Positions 1-5,456 of a stretch of DNA of 5,456 nucleotides are shown here, in pieces. Position 1 is the stretch's first letter. Every line of letters begins with the position of its first letter. Source of the stretch: Thermococci archaeon. Its GTDB lineage: Archaea > Methanobacteriota_B > Thermococci > Thermococcales > Thermococcaceae. The DNA lies in assembly GCA_003660485.1 (NCBI GenBank), contig QMUI01000076.1, positions 1-5,456 of the forward strand. The letters run 5' to 3'. A program made the position numbers and the translations under genes. The notes under the pieces were generated by a model. It saw nothing but the letters and a program-made list of their open reading frames with translations, had not been told where the DNA came from and did no database searches.

Positions 1-856
1 CTGGGAACTCCTTGTCCAAGATCTTGAGAGTTGTCCCATCAGTAACTCCAGTATCATCTACAACAGTCTTATTGATGATCTTGTAGTCCTCATAGTCTGG
101 ATAATAGATCCCCAGAGTTGAGTTATCAAGCACTAAGTTTGTAATTAGGTTGTCCTTTGGAGTTGTATTCTCCTTGGTTATCTTATCAGTCGTGGTTGGG
201 CCTTCAATTGTGTAGTTGTATATGACAAATGAGATGTTAGCAACTACTTCGGGAACCTCTACCTTGAAGTCTTTGAAGTCTTCTATCTTCTTTTCTTCGG
301 TCTCATTTATGCCAACAAGCTTAATCCCACTGAGCTGAAGTGCAGCTGAAAGCTCGGTATCATCAAGCATCGCAACGTTGTCAACCCTCATCTTCAGGTA
401 ATTACCGCTGTCCTCACTAGCGTTGTAGAGGGCATCTTTCCAAACTGAATGCTCAAAGTCTGCTGAGAAATCAGATCCGTTCCACCAAGCCTGGACATCA
501 GTAAGGTTCATGTCCTCAGTGTACAAGTGAGCTGAGTTCGTGTCATAGTTGTTGAATACAGGTATCTTACCAAGTGGCTCTGTTATGTCCTTCTTCACAA
601 CGACACTAACGTCCTCAACCTTAATGTCCTTCTCCGTGTAGAGTAGGCTTCCTATTGCAGCAGCTATGTCAGCTGCACTCACAACATCCATAGCAGCTCC
701 TTCGCTACCAACAACAATCTTAACGTTTGGTTGGCCATCCTTAACGAAGAATTCCTTTGGAATCTCGGGAACCTGAGGCTGAGCTGAGGCAAGGCCAAGG
801 GTTGCACCAGCCACTGCGGCACCAACTGCAAGTGCCGCGATTTTCTTTACCTTCAC
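1..856 (-). CDS. slp: S-layer glycoprotein precursor, N-terminal part (truncated by window edge)
   Basis: This gene encodes the surface-layer protein that forms the outer cell envelope lattice. The 285 codons seen run off the left edge. The start is GTG at 854-856, placed 6 bases after the ribosome binding site AGGAGGTG. Residues 1-25 form a classical secretion signal: a KVKK basic start, an Ala/Gly/Leu-rich core, and a probable cut after ASA (23-25). Residues about 46-75 (KIVVGSEGAAMDVVSAADIA then AIGSLL) match the S_layer_N domain of methanococcal and Thermococcales S-layer proteins. The mature part is acidic, almost free of cysteine, and carries nine N-X-S/T sequons (N117, 126, 145, 184, 207, 214, 230, 245, 262), as expected of an exported archaeal N-glycoprotein. 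The family is usually far longer, so the C-terminal domain lies outside the window. G+C appears higher than in the neighbouring genes, fitting a highly expressed gene. Family assignment is firm; the exact signal cleavage site is inferred. Confidence 0.9.
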   Translation of the reverse strand, partial: MKVKKIAALAVGAAVAGATLGLASAQPQVPEIPKEFFVKDGQPNVKIVVGSEGAAMDVVSAADIAAAIGSLLYTEKDIKVEDVSVVVKKDITEPLGKIPVFNNYDTNSAHLYTEDMNLTDVQAWWNGSDFSADFEHSVWKDALYNASEDSGNYLKMRVDNVAMLDDTELSAALQLSGIKLVGINETEEKKIEDFKDFKVEVPEVVANISFVIYNYTIEGPTTTDKITKENTTPKDNLITNLVLDNSTLGIYYPDYEDYKIINKTVVDDTGVTDGTTLKILDKEFP

Positions 857-862
857 TCCCAA

Positions 863-870
863 CACCTCCT
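863..870 (-). promoter_or_regulatory. Ribosome binding site of the S-layer gene
   Basis: On the minus strand the sequence reads AGGAGGTG, a near-perfect complement to the 3' end of archaeal 16S rRNA, with 6 bases between it and the GTG at 854-856. It decides the non-ATG start. Confidence 0.85.
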
Positions 871-923
871 AAAGTTGTAGTATCTGCCCTAGGTGGGCTC
901 ACTTAAATCCTGGCCATGTAAGG

Positions 924-939
924 TATAAATACTTTTCGG
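924..939 (-). promoter_or_regulatory. BRE/TATA promoter of the S-layer gene
   Basis: Read on the minus strand this is CCGAAAAG followed by TATTTATA, a purine/A-rich TFB recognition element directly upstream of a TATA box. Transcription would be expected to start about 25 bases downstream, near 900-903, giving a leader of about 45 nt. That is long for Thermococcales. The leader contains a small inverted repeat (GCCC at 895-898 and GGGC at 886-889) ahead of the ribosome binding site. The TATA assignment is by consensus only. Confidence 0.7.
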
Positions 940-961
940 TTCCAAACCCTTTCTAATGATT

Positions 962-967
962 AAAAAA
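962..967 (-). terminator. Oligo-T terminator candidate for the amrS unit
   Basis: Six A on the plus strand give T6 on the minus strand, 76 bases past the stop codon of the 266-residue gene and about 22 bases upstream of the S-layer BRE. Archaeal RNA polymerase terminates at such T runs without needing a hairpin. A T run here would insulate the strong S-layer promoter from read-through. This is a single short run, so support is moderate. Confidence 0.4.
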
Positions 968-1042
968 GCTCGCTAATTGCCGTAATAAATAAGAGGGGCT
1001 TCTTTCCATGTCTATAGCTATTTCGGTGTTTGCCGATAATAT

Positions 1043-1843
1043 CTACTTTTCAATTGCCAAAAAGGGCCTATGAATTAATTCATTAACCATTGCGGCTAAT
1101 TCAGATAAGGAATTCTGTAGCTCATTTGGAGTTACCTCTATTATATCAGGTTCAACTATTACTATGCCCACAGGAGCATATTTTGCCGTCAATATAAAAA
1201 GAGTTTCAATGTTAGATAACAGCTCAAAGGCTATTAAGAGCTTTACTCTCTTTTTATCCTCATGTTTTATTTCCTTCATTAATTTAGAGACAAACTTGTT
1301 GATATATGCACCTTCCAATGACAAGGCTTTTTTCATGTTCTCTTCGATCTCATCTTTATCCTTCCCATAAGCCTCAATTACAAACCTATACCTAATAAAG
1401 CCCTTTTCAGTTATCATCTTTTCAATTTCTTCGTCTTCATATCCTACCTTTGGAGCGGGAAGTGAAGAAAGATCCGGATAAGCAGCCAAGCTTCCGAAAT
1501 TCTCCATAAGTTTACCCATAAATGAAGAAATACCCGCAAGTACATCTACCAACTCTTCCGCTCCAATTTCACTCCCATCAACCTCTTCAACATCAACAAT
1601 GCTTGGCCCATACTTTAAGACAAGTTTAATGATATCTGATAGATCACCCCTGAATTTAGCTTCTAGAACTACCGAATACCTAAACTTAGGATCCTCAGTC
1701 TCTATTATATCCTCCCTTTTGGCACTTAAGACTTCAATTTTCTCTTTTCTTAGCTTCTCTTCAATCTCAGAAATCGCAGTTTCTACGGCTTTCTTATCAT
1801 TTCCCATGGCCTCAATATAAAAAGTACACGTTAATTTTATCAT
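1043..1843 (-). CDS. Conserved hypothetical protein with two copies of one domain
   Basis: I do not recognise this 266-residue protein. It is soluble, rich in Lys/Glu/Ile, and has no signal peptide or clear membrane segment. It is an internal duplication: residues about 8-113 and about 154-257 line up end to end. FYIEAMGNDK pairs with FVIEAYGKDK, LKYGPSIVDVEEVD pairs with TAKYAPVGIVIVEPD, and both copies close with an EL-containing helix. Each copy reads as strand-helix-strand-strand-helix-strand plus a C-terminal helix, which suggests a ferredoxin-like fold (inference). A Pro/Ser/Leu linker (about 120-135) joins them. No catalytic motif or conserved Cys/His cluster is visible; the only cysteine is C6. 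The ATG at 1841-1843 lies 1 base after the amrS stop, and a GGTGGT stretch spanning that stop can serve as ribosome binding site. Co-transcription and probably translational coupling with amrS are therefore likely, making it a candidate partner of that enzyme. Gene reality is sure, function unknown. Confidence 0.85.
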   Translation of the reverse strand: MIKLTCTFYIEAMGNDKKAVETAISEIEEKLRKEKIEVLSAKREDIIETEDPKFRYSVVLEAKFRGDLSDIIKLVLKYGPSIVDVEEVDGSEIGAEELVDVLAGISSFMGKLMENFGSLAAYPDLSSLPAPKVGYEDEEIEKMITEKGFIRYRFVIEAYGKDKDEIEENMKKALSLEGAYINKFVSKLMKEIKHEDKKRVKLLIAFELLSNIETLFILTAKYAPVGIVIVEPDIIEVTPNELQNSLSELAAMVNELIHRPFLAIEK

Positions 1844-1844
1844 A

Positions 1845-2891
1845 TTACCACCACATTCCCCTGTACTTCTTCCTTTTATATTCTCCGATTATGGGGATAC
1901 TTCTCCCACAATATTTACATTTACCGTCTTGTATTTCATATCTTAGGATCTCAAATCCCCACCTTTCTATCAGTAATTCTCCGCATCTTGGACAGTACGT
2001 GTTTTCACCCTTATGCCCTGGCACGTTTCCGAGGTACACGAACTTCAACCCTTCCTCCCTTGCTATCTTATAAGCTTTTTCTAAAGTCTCAACGGGGGTT
2101 GGAGGTAGGTGCAATAATTTATAATGTGGAAAGAACCTTGAGAAATGGACAGGAGTGTCATCACCCAAGTTATTCACAACCCAACGGGCAAAGTTCCTTA
2201 TTTCTTCATCCCGATCATTTAACGTTGGGATTATCAAATAAGTCAGCTCCACATGAATTCCAAACTCATTCTTTGCTATTTCGGCTACCTTTCTGCTTGG
2301 ATCACCACTAGGAACGCCAGCTATTTTCATATAAAACCTATCGTTAAAGGCCTTTATGTCAATGTTCATGGCATCTATATAAGGAGCTAACTCTCTGAAT
2401 GGTTCTTCGTTTATATAACCATTTGTAACTAAAATATTATTTAATCCTTCTTTTTTGGCAAGCTTTGCCGTGTCAAGGACGAACTCATACCAAATTGTTG
2501 GTTCATTGTACGTGTAAGCTATGCTCTCGCATTCATAATGTTTCGCTAACCTAACTATTGCCTCGGGGGTAGCATCTTGAAGGTAAGGAAAGCTTTCATC
2601 AGCTTGACTTATTTCCCAGTTCTGACAATGCTTACAATGCATATTGCATCCCACAGTGCCTATTGAAAAGGCACAGGAACCTGGCCAAAAGTGGAAAAGA
2701 GGCTTTTTTTCTATAGGATCAAGAGCTATAGATGAAACCTTCCCATAATTCAGGGCATACAATTTTCCATTAATATTTACCCTAACCCTGCAGGATCCCC
2801 TTTTTCCTTCATTTATAATACAATTTAGGGGGCAGAGATGGCACCTTACTTTTTTACCATCTAAAGGTTCCCAATATTTTGCCTCCTTCAT
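1845..2891 (-). CDS. amrS: AmrS-like radical SAM enzyme (AmmeMemoRadiSam system; often annotated as pyruvate formate-lyase activating enzyme-like)
   Basis: This is a cytosolic radical SAM iron-sulfur protein. Counted from the chosen ATG (348 residues), an N-terminal cysteine cluster C17, C20, C24, C34 precedes the YALNYGK segment (45-51). The radical SAM signature CNMHCKHC (C82, C86, C89) binds the 4Fe-4S cluster that cleaves SAM. TYNEPT (127-132), NIDIK (176-180) and LGNVPGHKG (287-295) are typical of the AmrS branch. C300, C303, C325 and C328 look like a C-terminal zinc ribbon, which is usual in this branch. The family is named for co-occurrence with AMMECR1 and Memo proteins, neither of which is in this window; its substrate is unsettled to my knowledge. 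The frame is open up to a TTG at 2913-2915 (8 residues more). I prefer the ATG at 2889-2891 because MKEAKYWE resembles family N-termini and a TATA-like element sits about 30 bases upstream, implying a nearly leaderless mRNA. Confidence 0.88.
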   Translation of the reverse strand: MKEAKYWEPLDGKKVRCHLCPLNCIINEGKRGSCRVRVNINGKLYALNYGKVSSIALDPIEKKPLFHFWPGSCAFSIGTVGCNMHCKHCQNWEISQADESFPYLQDATPEAIVRLAKHYECESIAYTYNEPTIWYEFVLDTAKLAKKEGLNNILVTNGYINEEPFRELAPYIDAMNIDIKAFNDRFYMKIAGVPSGDPSRKVAEIAKNEFGIHVELTYLIIPTLNDRDEEIRNFARWVVNNLGDDTPVHFSRFFPHYKLLHLPPTPVETLEKAYKIAREEGLKFVYLGNVPGHKGENTYCPRCGELLIERWGFEILRYEIQDGKCKYCGRSIPIIGEYKRKKYRGMWW

Positions 2892-2917
2892 AACTGAATG
2901 TATATTCGGGATCAACC

Positions 2918-2930
2918 TTTTAAATCTCTA
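2918..2930 (-). promoter_or_regulatory. TATA-like element for amrS
   Basis: On the minus strand TAGAGA precedes TTTAAAA, centred about 30 bases from the ATG at 2889-2891. Transcription starting about 26 bases downstream would leave only a few untranslated bases, consistent with the absence of a ribosome binding site before that ATG. The element overlaps the stop codon of the coding-like stretch further upstream, so it could instead be coincidental coding sequence. Confidence 0.4.
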
Positions 2931-2968
2931 CCTTTCTCCCACTATGTAATTTTGGATTAGTATTGAAC

Positions 2969-3015
2969 CAGAACATCTTCTGATCGGCCATGACTTTTGT
3001 GTAGATCGTTATGGC
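2969..3015. repeat. Two adjacent inverted repeats in the GC-rich spacer
   Basis: CAGAA-CATC-TTCTG (2969-2982) is a perfect 5-base stem with a 4-base loop. It is followed by GCCATGAC (2987-2994) and GTTATGGC (3008-3015), an 8-base stem with one G-U pair (on the plus strand) around a 13-base loop. They could form hairpins in an RNA from this spacer or act as protein-binding sites. No known RNA family was recognised. Confidence 0.35.
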
Positions 3016-3040
3016 TAACTTTCCATTCTCCCGTCTCCAT

Positions 3041-3054
3041 CCTGAGCTTTCAGG
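3041..3054. repeat. Short perfect inverted repeat in the GC-rich spacer
   Basis: CCTGA-GCTT-TCAGG is a perfect 5-base stem with a 4-base loop, lying within the coding-like minus-strand stretch. It is the third hairpin-capable element within about 90 bases. Chance occurrence of such a short stem is quite possible. Confidence 0.3.
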
Positions 3055-3113
3055 GAAACGCTGGCTCTCACTCCCCCAAGACACCAACAATATCAACTAG
3101 TATTAATTCCATG

Positions 3114-3128
3114 ATTAAATCTATAAAG
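3114..3128 (+). promoter_or_regulatory. BRE/TATA promoter candidate for panE and the downstream genes
   Basis: ATTAAA followed by TCTATAAAG fits BRE plus TATA. Initiation about 26 bases downstream would fall near 3150, giving a leader of about 16 nt that still contains the GGGGGAG ribosome binding site. Nothing similar is obvious before the two following genes, so this likely drives all three. Confidence 0.5.
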
Positions 3129-3152
3129 ATCCCCGTTATGAAACCTAATTAT

Positions 3153-3159
3153 GGGGGAG
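3153..3159 (+). promoter_or_regulatory. Ribosome binding site deciding the TTG start of panE
   Basis: GGGGGAG ends 7 bases before the TTG at 3167-3169. An in-frame TAA at 3146-3148 rules out any start further upstream, and the Rossmann motif begins at residue 7, ruling out a later one. Confidence 0.65.
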
Positions 3160-3166
3160 TATTAAA

Positions 3167-4084
3167 TTGGAGATATATATCCTTGGAGCCGGGGCAATAG
3201 GGTCGCTATTTGGTGGTCTTTTAGCGAGGACTGGAGCGGAGGTTCTTTTAATAGGAAGGGACCCTCATATAAGATCTATTAAAGAAAGGGGTCTAATCAT
3301 AAAAGGGATCGTTAATGAAGAAATAAGGGTCAATGCGACAACATCAATCCCTAAAGAAAAGCCTGATCTCATAATATTATCAACGAAAGCATACTCAACT
3401 GAAGACGCACTAAAATCTGCAAAAGACATCGTTAAAGAAACCTGGGTTTTGAGCATTCAAAATGGAATAGGCAATGAAGATAAGGTACTAAGGTTTGGAG
3501 GAAAAGCTATTGGCGGGATCACAACCAACGGTGCCATTCTTAAAGAGCCGGGAGTAGTTGAATGGAGGGGAAAAGGGATTACCATCATAGGCCTATACCC
3601 CCAGGGACACGATGAGTTTATTGGTGAGATTGCAGAGCTTTTTAATAAAGCGGGGCTTGAGACCCATATTACTAACAATATTATTGGATGGATTTGGGCA
3701 AAGGCAATAGTTAACTCCGCCATAAACACAATTGGGAGTATATTAGAGATAAAAAATGGGGTCATAAAAGACAATCAATACTTACTATCCGCAGCCATGG
3801 AAGTTATAAAGGAAGGATGTAGGATTGCATTAAAAAATGGAATAGAGTTTGAGGTTCCACCAATGGAACTATTTTTTCAAACCCTAGAACAAACTAAAGA
3901 TAACTACAATTCGACGCTTCAAGATTTATGGAGGGGTAAACGAACCGAGATAGATTATATAAATGGCAAAATAGTCGAGTATGGGAGGTACGTTAATCTT
4001 GAGGCACCGCTGAATTCTCTCCTGTGGGCTCTTATAAAAGCAAAAGAGGAGCTGAGAAGCAATGTTCGGTGGGAAGGAAAATGA
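3167..4084 (+). CDS. panE: 2-dehydropantoate 2-reductase (ketopantoate reductase)
   Basis: This cytosolic enzyme reduces 2-dehydropantoate to pantoate with NAD(P)H, a step toward pantothenate and coenzyme A. The 305 residues match the family's usual length. The N-terminal Rossmann domain opens with ILGAGAIGSLFGG (GxGxxG at 7-12). N99 in SIQNG, K179 in WAKAIVN, S249 in NYNST and E261 in GKRTEIDY correspond to the substrate-binding and catalytic Asn, Lys, Ser and Glu of the E. coli enzyme. The NSTLQD then WRGKRTEIDY block and the overall sequence closely resemble the Thermococcus kodakarensis enzyme, which is reported to prefer NADH and to be inhibited by CoA; whether that holds here is inference. 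The start is TTG, forced by an in-frame stop 18 bases upstream. The 3' end overlaps the next gene by 23 bases, so the two are surely co-transcribed. The sequence appears intact. Confidence 0.92.
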   Translation: MEIYILGAGAIGSLFGGLLARTGAEVLLIGRDPHIRSIKERGLIIKGIVNEEIRVNATTSIPKEKPDLIILSTKAYSTEDALKSAKDIVKETWVLSIQNGIGNEDKVLRFGGKAIGGITTNGAILKEPGVVEWRGKGITIIGLYPQGHDEFIGEIAELFNKAGLETHITNNIIGWIWAKAIVNSAINTIGSILEIKNGVIKDNQYLLSAAMEVIKEGCRIALKNGIEFEVPPMELFFQTLEQTKDNYNSTLQDLWRGKRTEIDYINGKIVEYGRYVNLEAPLNSLLWALIKAKEELRSNVRWEGK

Positions 4085-4700
4085 TGTGTTTACTAAGATT
4101 GAACACCACTTAAACGCAGTTGAAGAAACATTGGAAAAATTTAGAGAAATGTTCCATGCCTACTTAGACATGGATATCCAAAAAGCTGAAAATCTACTTA
4201 AAGAGGTCGAGAGAAATGAAGGAAAGGCAGATGACCTTAGGAGAGAGATTGAATTAATGCTGTATGCTGGAGCATTTATCCCAGCCAATAGAGGAGATTA
4301 TATAAGGCTTAGCGAACTTATAGATAATATAGCAGACGCCGCAGAAAGTGCAGCTCACACTCTAATTTTTGCCAAACCAAATGTTCCTAAAAATCTTAGA
4401 GAAGACCTTCTCAAGCTTGTTAGTGAATCGCTCAAAACATTTGAATATTTAAAACTCTCAACCCTAGCCCTTGAAAAAGATGTGGACAAAGCATTAAACT
4501 TAGCAAAAGAGACTGAGATACAAGAAGAAAAAGCTGACGAAATCGAATATGAAGTACTTAGGAAAATTTTCTCAGACAAAGACATTTCAACATACGCAAA
4601 GCTTATCTGGAACCAAGTAATCACAAAGATTGGTGACATTGCCGATAGGGCTGAGGATGCATCCGACCATATAATGTTGATGGCAGTTAAAAGGAGGTGA
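4062..4700 (+). CDS. PhoU-like DUF47 / TIGR00153 family protein
   Basis: This 212-residue, entirely helical, charged cytosolic protein belongs to the PhoU-like DUF47 family (TIGR00153). The MFGGKE start is typical of that family and supports the ATG at 4062-4064. The PhoU three-helix unit appears twice: ERNEGKADDLRREIE (E50-E64, with E53, D57, D58) in the first half and QEEKADEIEYEV (154-165, with E156, D159) in the second. Acidic clusters LSELIDNIADAAE (83-95) and IGDIADRAEDASD (190-202) complete what look like the two metal-binding sites of PhoU proteins. Relatives often lie beside Pit-type phosphate permeases and are thought to modulate transport, but no permease is present here. The gene overlaps the 3' end of panE by 23 bases, with GAGGAG at 4046-4051 inside panE as probable ribosome binding site, and ends 6 bases before serA. 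Its role in this cluster is unknown. Confidence 0.87.
   Translation: MFGGKENDVFTKIEHHLNAVEETLEKFREMFHAYLDMDIQKAENLLKEVERNEGKADDLRREIELMLYAGAFIPANRGDYIRLSELIDNIADAAESAAHTLIFAKPNVPKNLREDLLKLVSESLKTFEYLKLSTLALEKDVDKALNLAKETEIQEEKADEIEYEVLRKIFSDKDISTYAKLIWNQVITKIGDIADRAEDASDHIMLMAVKRR
4692..4700 (+). promoter_or_regulatory. Ribosome binding site of serA, containing the upstream stop codon
   Basis: AGGAGGTGA is a strong ribosome binding site 6 bases before the ATG at 4707-4709. Its last three bases are the TGA stop of the DUF47 gene, so ribosomes finishing that gene sit directly on the serA initiation site. This suggests translational coupling. Confidence 0.8.
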
Positions 4701-4706
4701 CAAGCT

Positions 4707-5456
4707 ATGAAGGTGCTTGTCGCGGCCCCCTTACACGAAAGGGCGATTCAGGTTTTGAAAGATGCAGGATTGGAGGTCATCTACGAGGAGTATCCTGATG
4801 AAGAAAAGTTGATTGAGCTTGTCAAAGATGTTGAGGCCATAATTGTTAGGAGCAAGCCAAAAGTTACTAAAAAGGTTATAGAAAATGCTCCAAAGCTTAA
4901 GGTCATTGCAAGGGCAGGCGTGGGTTTGGACAATATCGACGTCGAGGCGGCAAAAGAAAGGGGTATTGAAGTTGTAAATGCTCCTGGGGCTAGCTCAAGG
5001 AGTGTTGCTGAGTTAACATTTGGATTAATCTTCGCTGTGGCAAGGAAGATAGCCTACGCCGACAGGAAAATGAGGGAAGGAGTTTGGGCAAAAAAGGAGT
5101 GCATGGGTATAGAACTCGAGGGCAAGACAATAGGAATCGTAGGGTTCGGGAGGATTGGATATCAGGTTGCAAAGATAGCTAAGGCTCTAGGAATGAACAT
5201 CCTGCTATATGATATATATCCAAACGAGGAAAGAGCGAAGGAAGTTGGAGGAAAGTTCGTTGATCTTGAAACTCTGCTTAAGGAGAGCGATGTGATAACA
5301 CTCCACGTCCCACTACTGGACTCCACATACCACCTGATAAACGAGGAAAGGCTCAGGCTAATGAAGAAGAATGCGATATTAATCAACGCATCAAGAGGAG
5401 CAGTTGTCGACACGAACGCACTGGTTAAAGCCCTTCAAGAAGGATGGATAGCAGGA
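4707..5456 (+). CDS. serA: D-3-phosphoglycerate dehydrogenase, N-terminal 250 residues (truncated by window edge)
   Basis: The enzyme oxidises 3-phosphoglycerate to 3-phosphohydroxypyruvate with NAD+, the first step of phosphorylated serine biosynthesis, in the cytosol. The 250 complete codons cover the N-terminal part of the substrate domain (1 to about 95) and the nucleotide domain. Visible motifs are RAGVGLDNID (69-78), the NAD-binding GFGRIG (146-151, GxGxxG) with D169 at the end of the next strand to bind the adenine ribose, HVPL (200-203), and NASRG (227-231) with catalytic R230. The catalytic Glu and His lie past the right edge. The sequence is close to the remembered P. horikoshii SerA, a short form of about 305 residues without the ACT regulatory domain; the length here cannot be verified. 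Other D-2-hydroxyacid dehydrogenases (glyoxylate or lactate) share these motifs, but the N-terminal KVLVAAPLHE favours SerA. It is the third gene of the panE cluster, preceded by a strong ribosome binding site. Confidence 0.9.
   Translation, partial: MKVLVAAPLHERAIQVLKDAGLEVIYEEYPDEEKLIELVKDVEAIIVRSKPKVTKKVIENAPKLKVIARAGVGLDNIDVEAAKERGIEVVNAPGASSRSVAELTFGLIFAVARKIAYADRKMREGVWAKKECMGIELEGKTIGIVGFGRIGYQVAKIAKALGMNILLYDIYPNEERAKEVGGKFVDLETLLKESDVITLHVPLLDSTYHLINEERLRLMKKNAILINASRGAVVDTNALVKALQEGWIAG

Larger units (their letters stand above)
2920..3112 (-). pseudogene. Possible frameshifted small gene upstream of amrS
   Basis: Two minus-strand readings look coding but lie in different frames. 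The upstream one, open from 3148 with an ATG at 3110-3112, reads MELILVDIVGVLGE and stops at 3068-3070. The downstream one is open from 3096 to the TAA at 2920-2922 and ends GKLAITIYTKV... to ...GRKVEI, alternating hydrophobic and polar residues like beta strands. Removing one G from the five-G run (C5 on the plus strand, 3073-3077) would join them into one 63-residue protein with a hydrophobic N-terminus. The TAA lies 4 bases before the TTG that could start amrS, a typical operon spacing. I recognise no family. It may be a decayed gene, a sequencing error in a homopolymer, or chance. The downstream half alone, starting at TTG or GTG, could also be a complete small gene. Confidence 0.3.
2892..3166. 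other. Divergent intergenic region between amrS and panE
   Basis: These 275 bases separate two divergently transcribed units and carry promoter-like elements at each end. By hand count, G+C is 51 of 100 bases in 2981-3080, against 36 of 100 in 2881-2980 and 29 of 100 in 3081-3180. The GC-rich core is unusual for a Thermococcales spacer and suggests a gene remnant, a small overlooked gene or a structured RNA. The separate entries for the minus-strand reading and the inverted repeats describe it. Confidence 0.7.

Noticed and set aside
1025..1036. Small hairpin CGGTGTTTGCCG just before the end of the 266-residue gene, considered as a terminator
   Set aside because: The stem is 4 pairs including a wobble and no T run follows on either strand; the T6 at 962-967 is a better archaeal termination signal.
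1988..2311. Plus-strand open frame of 107 codons
   Set aside because: It is antisense to amrS, whose motifs and zinc-ribbon cysteines fill this stretch, and its translation is Ser/Leu/His-rich without recognisable features.
2969..3015. C/D box or H/ACA guide RNA
   Set aside because: No RUGAUGA plus CUGA box pair at suitable spacing and no clear kink-turn with terminal ACA could be found, so only the inverted repeats are reported.
2997..3200. Plus-strand open frame of 67 codons across the divergent spacer
   Set aside because: It runs into the 5' end of panE in another frame, has the Ser/Pro-rich composition of an antisense reading, and has no evident ribosome binding site; the minus strand of the same stretch looks more coding-like.
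3457..3774. Minus-strand open frame of 105 codons
   Set aside because: It is antisense to panE, covering the K179 region; its hydrophobic composition simply mirrors that coding strand.
1..5456. Mobile element, CRISPR array or defence system
   Set aside because: No transposase, terminal repeats, regularly spaced repeats or defence-type domains were seen; gene content is core metabolism and envelope.

Overview
The window looks like chromosomal DNA of a hyperthermophilic euryarchaeon of the order Thermococcales, most likely Pyrococcus. The evidence is BRE/TATA promoters, GGAGGTG-type ribosome binding sites, GTG and TTG starts, AGG/AGA/ATA-rich codon use, Lys/Glu/Ile-rich proteins, and a SerA sequence that closely resembles what I remember of the Pyrococcus horikoshii enzyme. 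No tRNA, rRNA, CRISPR array or insertion sequence was seen.

Left part, all minus strand. The 5' end of an S-layer glycoprotein gene (1-856, running off the left edge) has a strong TATA promoter at 924-939. Upstream of it is a two-gene unit: an AmrS-type radical SAM enzyme (1845-2891), followed after 1 base by an unrecognised 266-residue protein (1043-1843). The latter is built from two copies of a roughly 105-residue domain. A T6 run at 962-967 probably ends this transcript before the S-layer promoter.

Centre. A divergent gap (2892-3166) separates amrS from panE. About 100 bases of it (2981-3080) are clearly GC-richer than the flanks by hand count. On the minus strand it reads as two coding-like pieces in different frames that a single-base change would join. 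It also holds three short inverted repeats. This is the least explained part of the window.

Right part, all plus strand. A compact cluster holds ketopantoate reductase (panE, 3167-4084, TTG start), a PhoU-like DUF47/TIGR00153 protein (4062-4700, overlapping panE by 23 bases), and D-3-phosphoglycerate dehydrogenase (serA, from 4707, cut by the right edge). PanE belongs to the pantothenate/CoA pathway and SerA makes the first committed intermediate of serine. The two pathways may meet through serine-derived one-carbon units used by PanB, but that link is inference.

Most of the window is ordinary Thermococcales core genome. The points worth a second look are the broken ORF or possible ncRNA in the divergent gap, the duplicated-domain protein coupled to AmrS, and the PhoU-like protein inside a biosynthetic operon.
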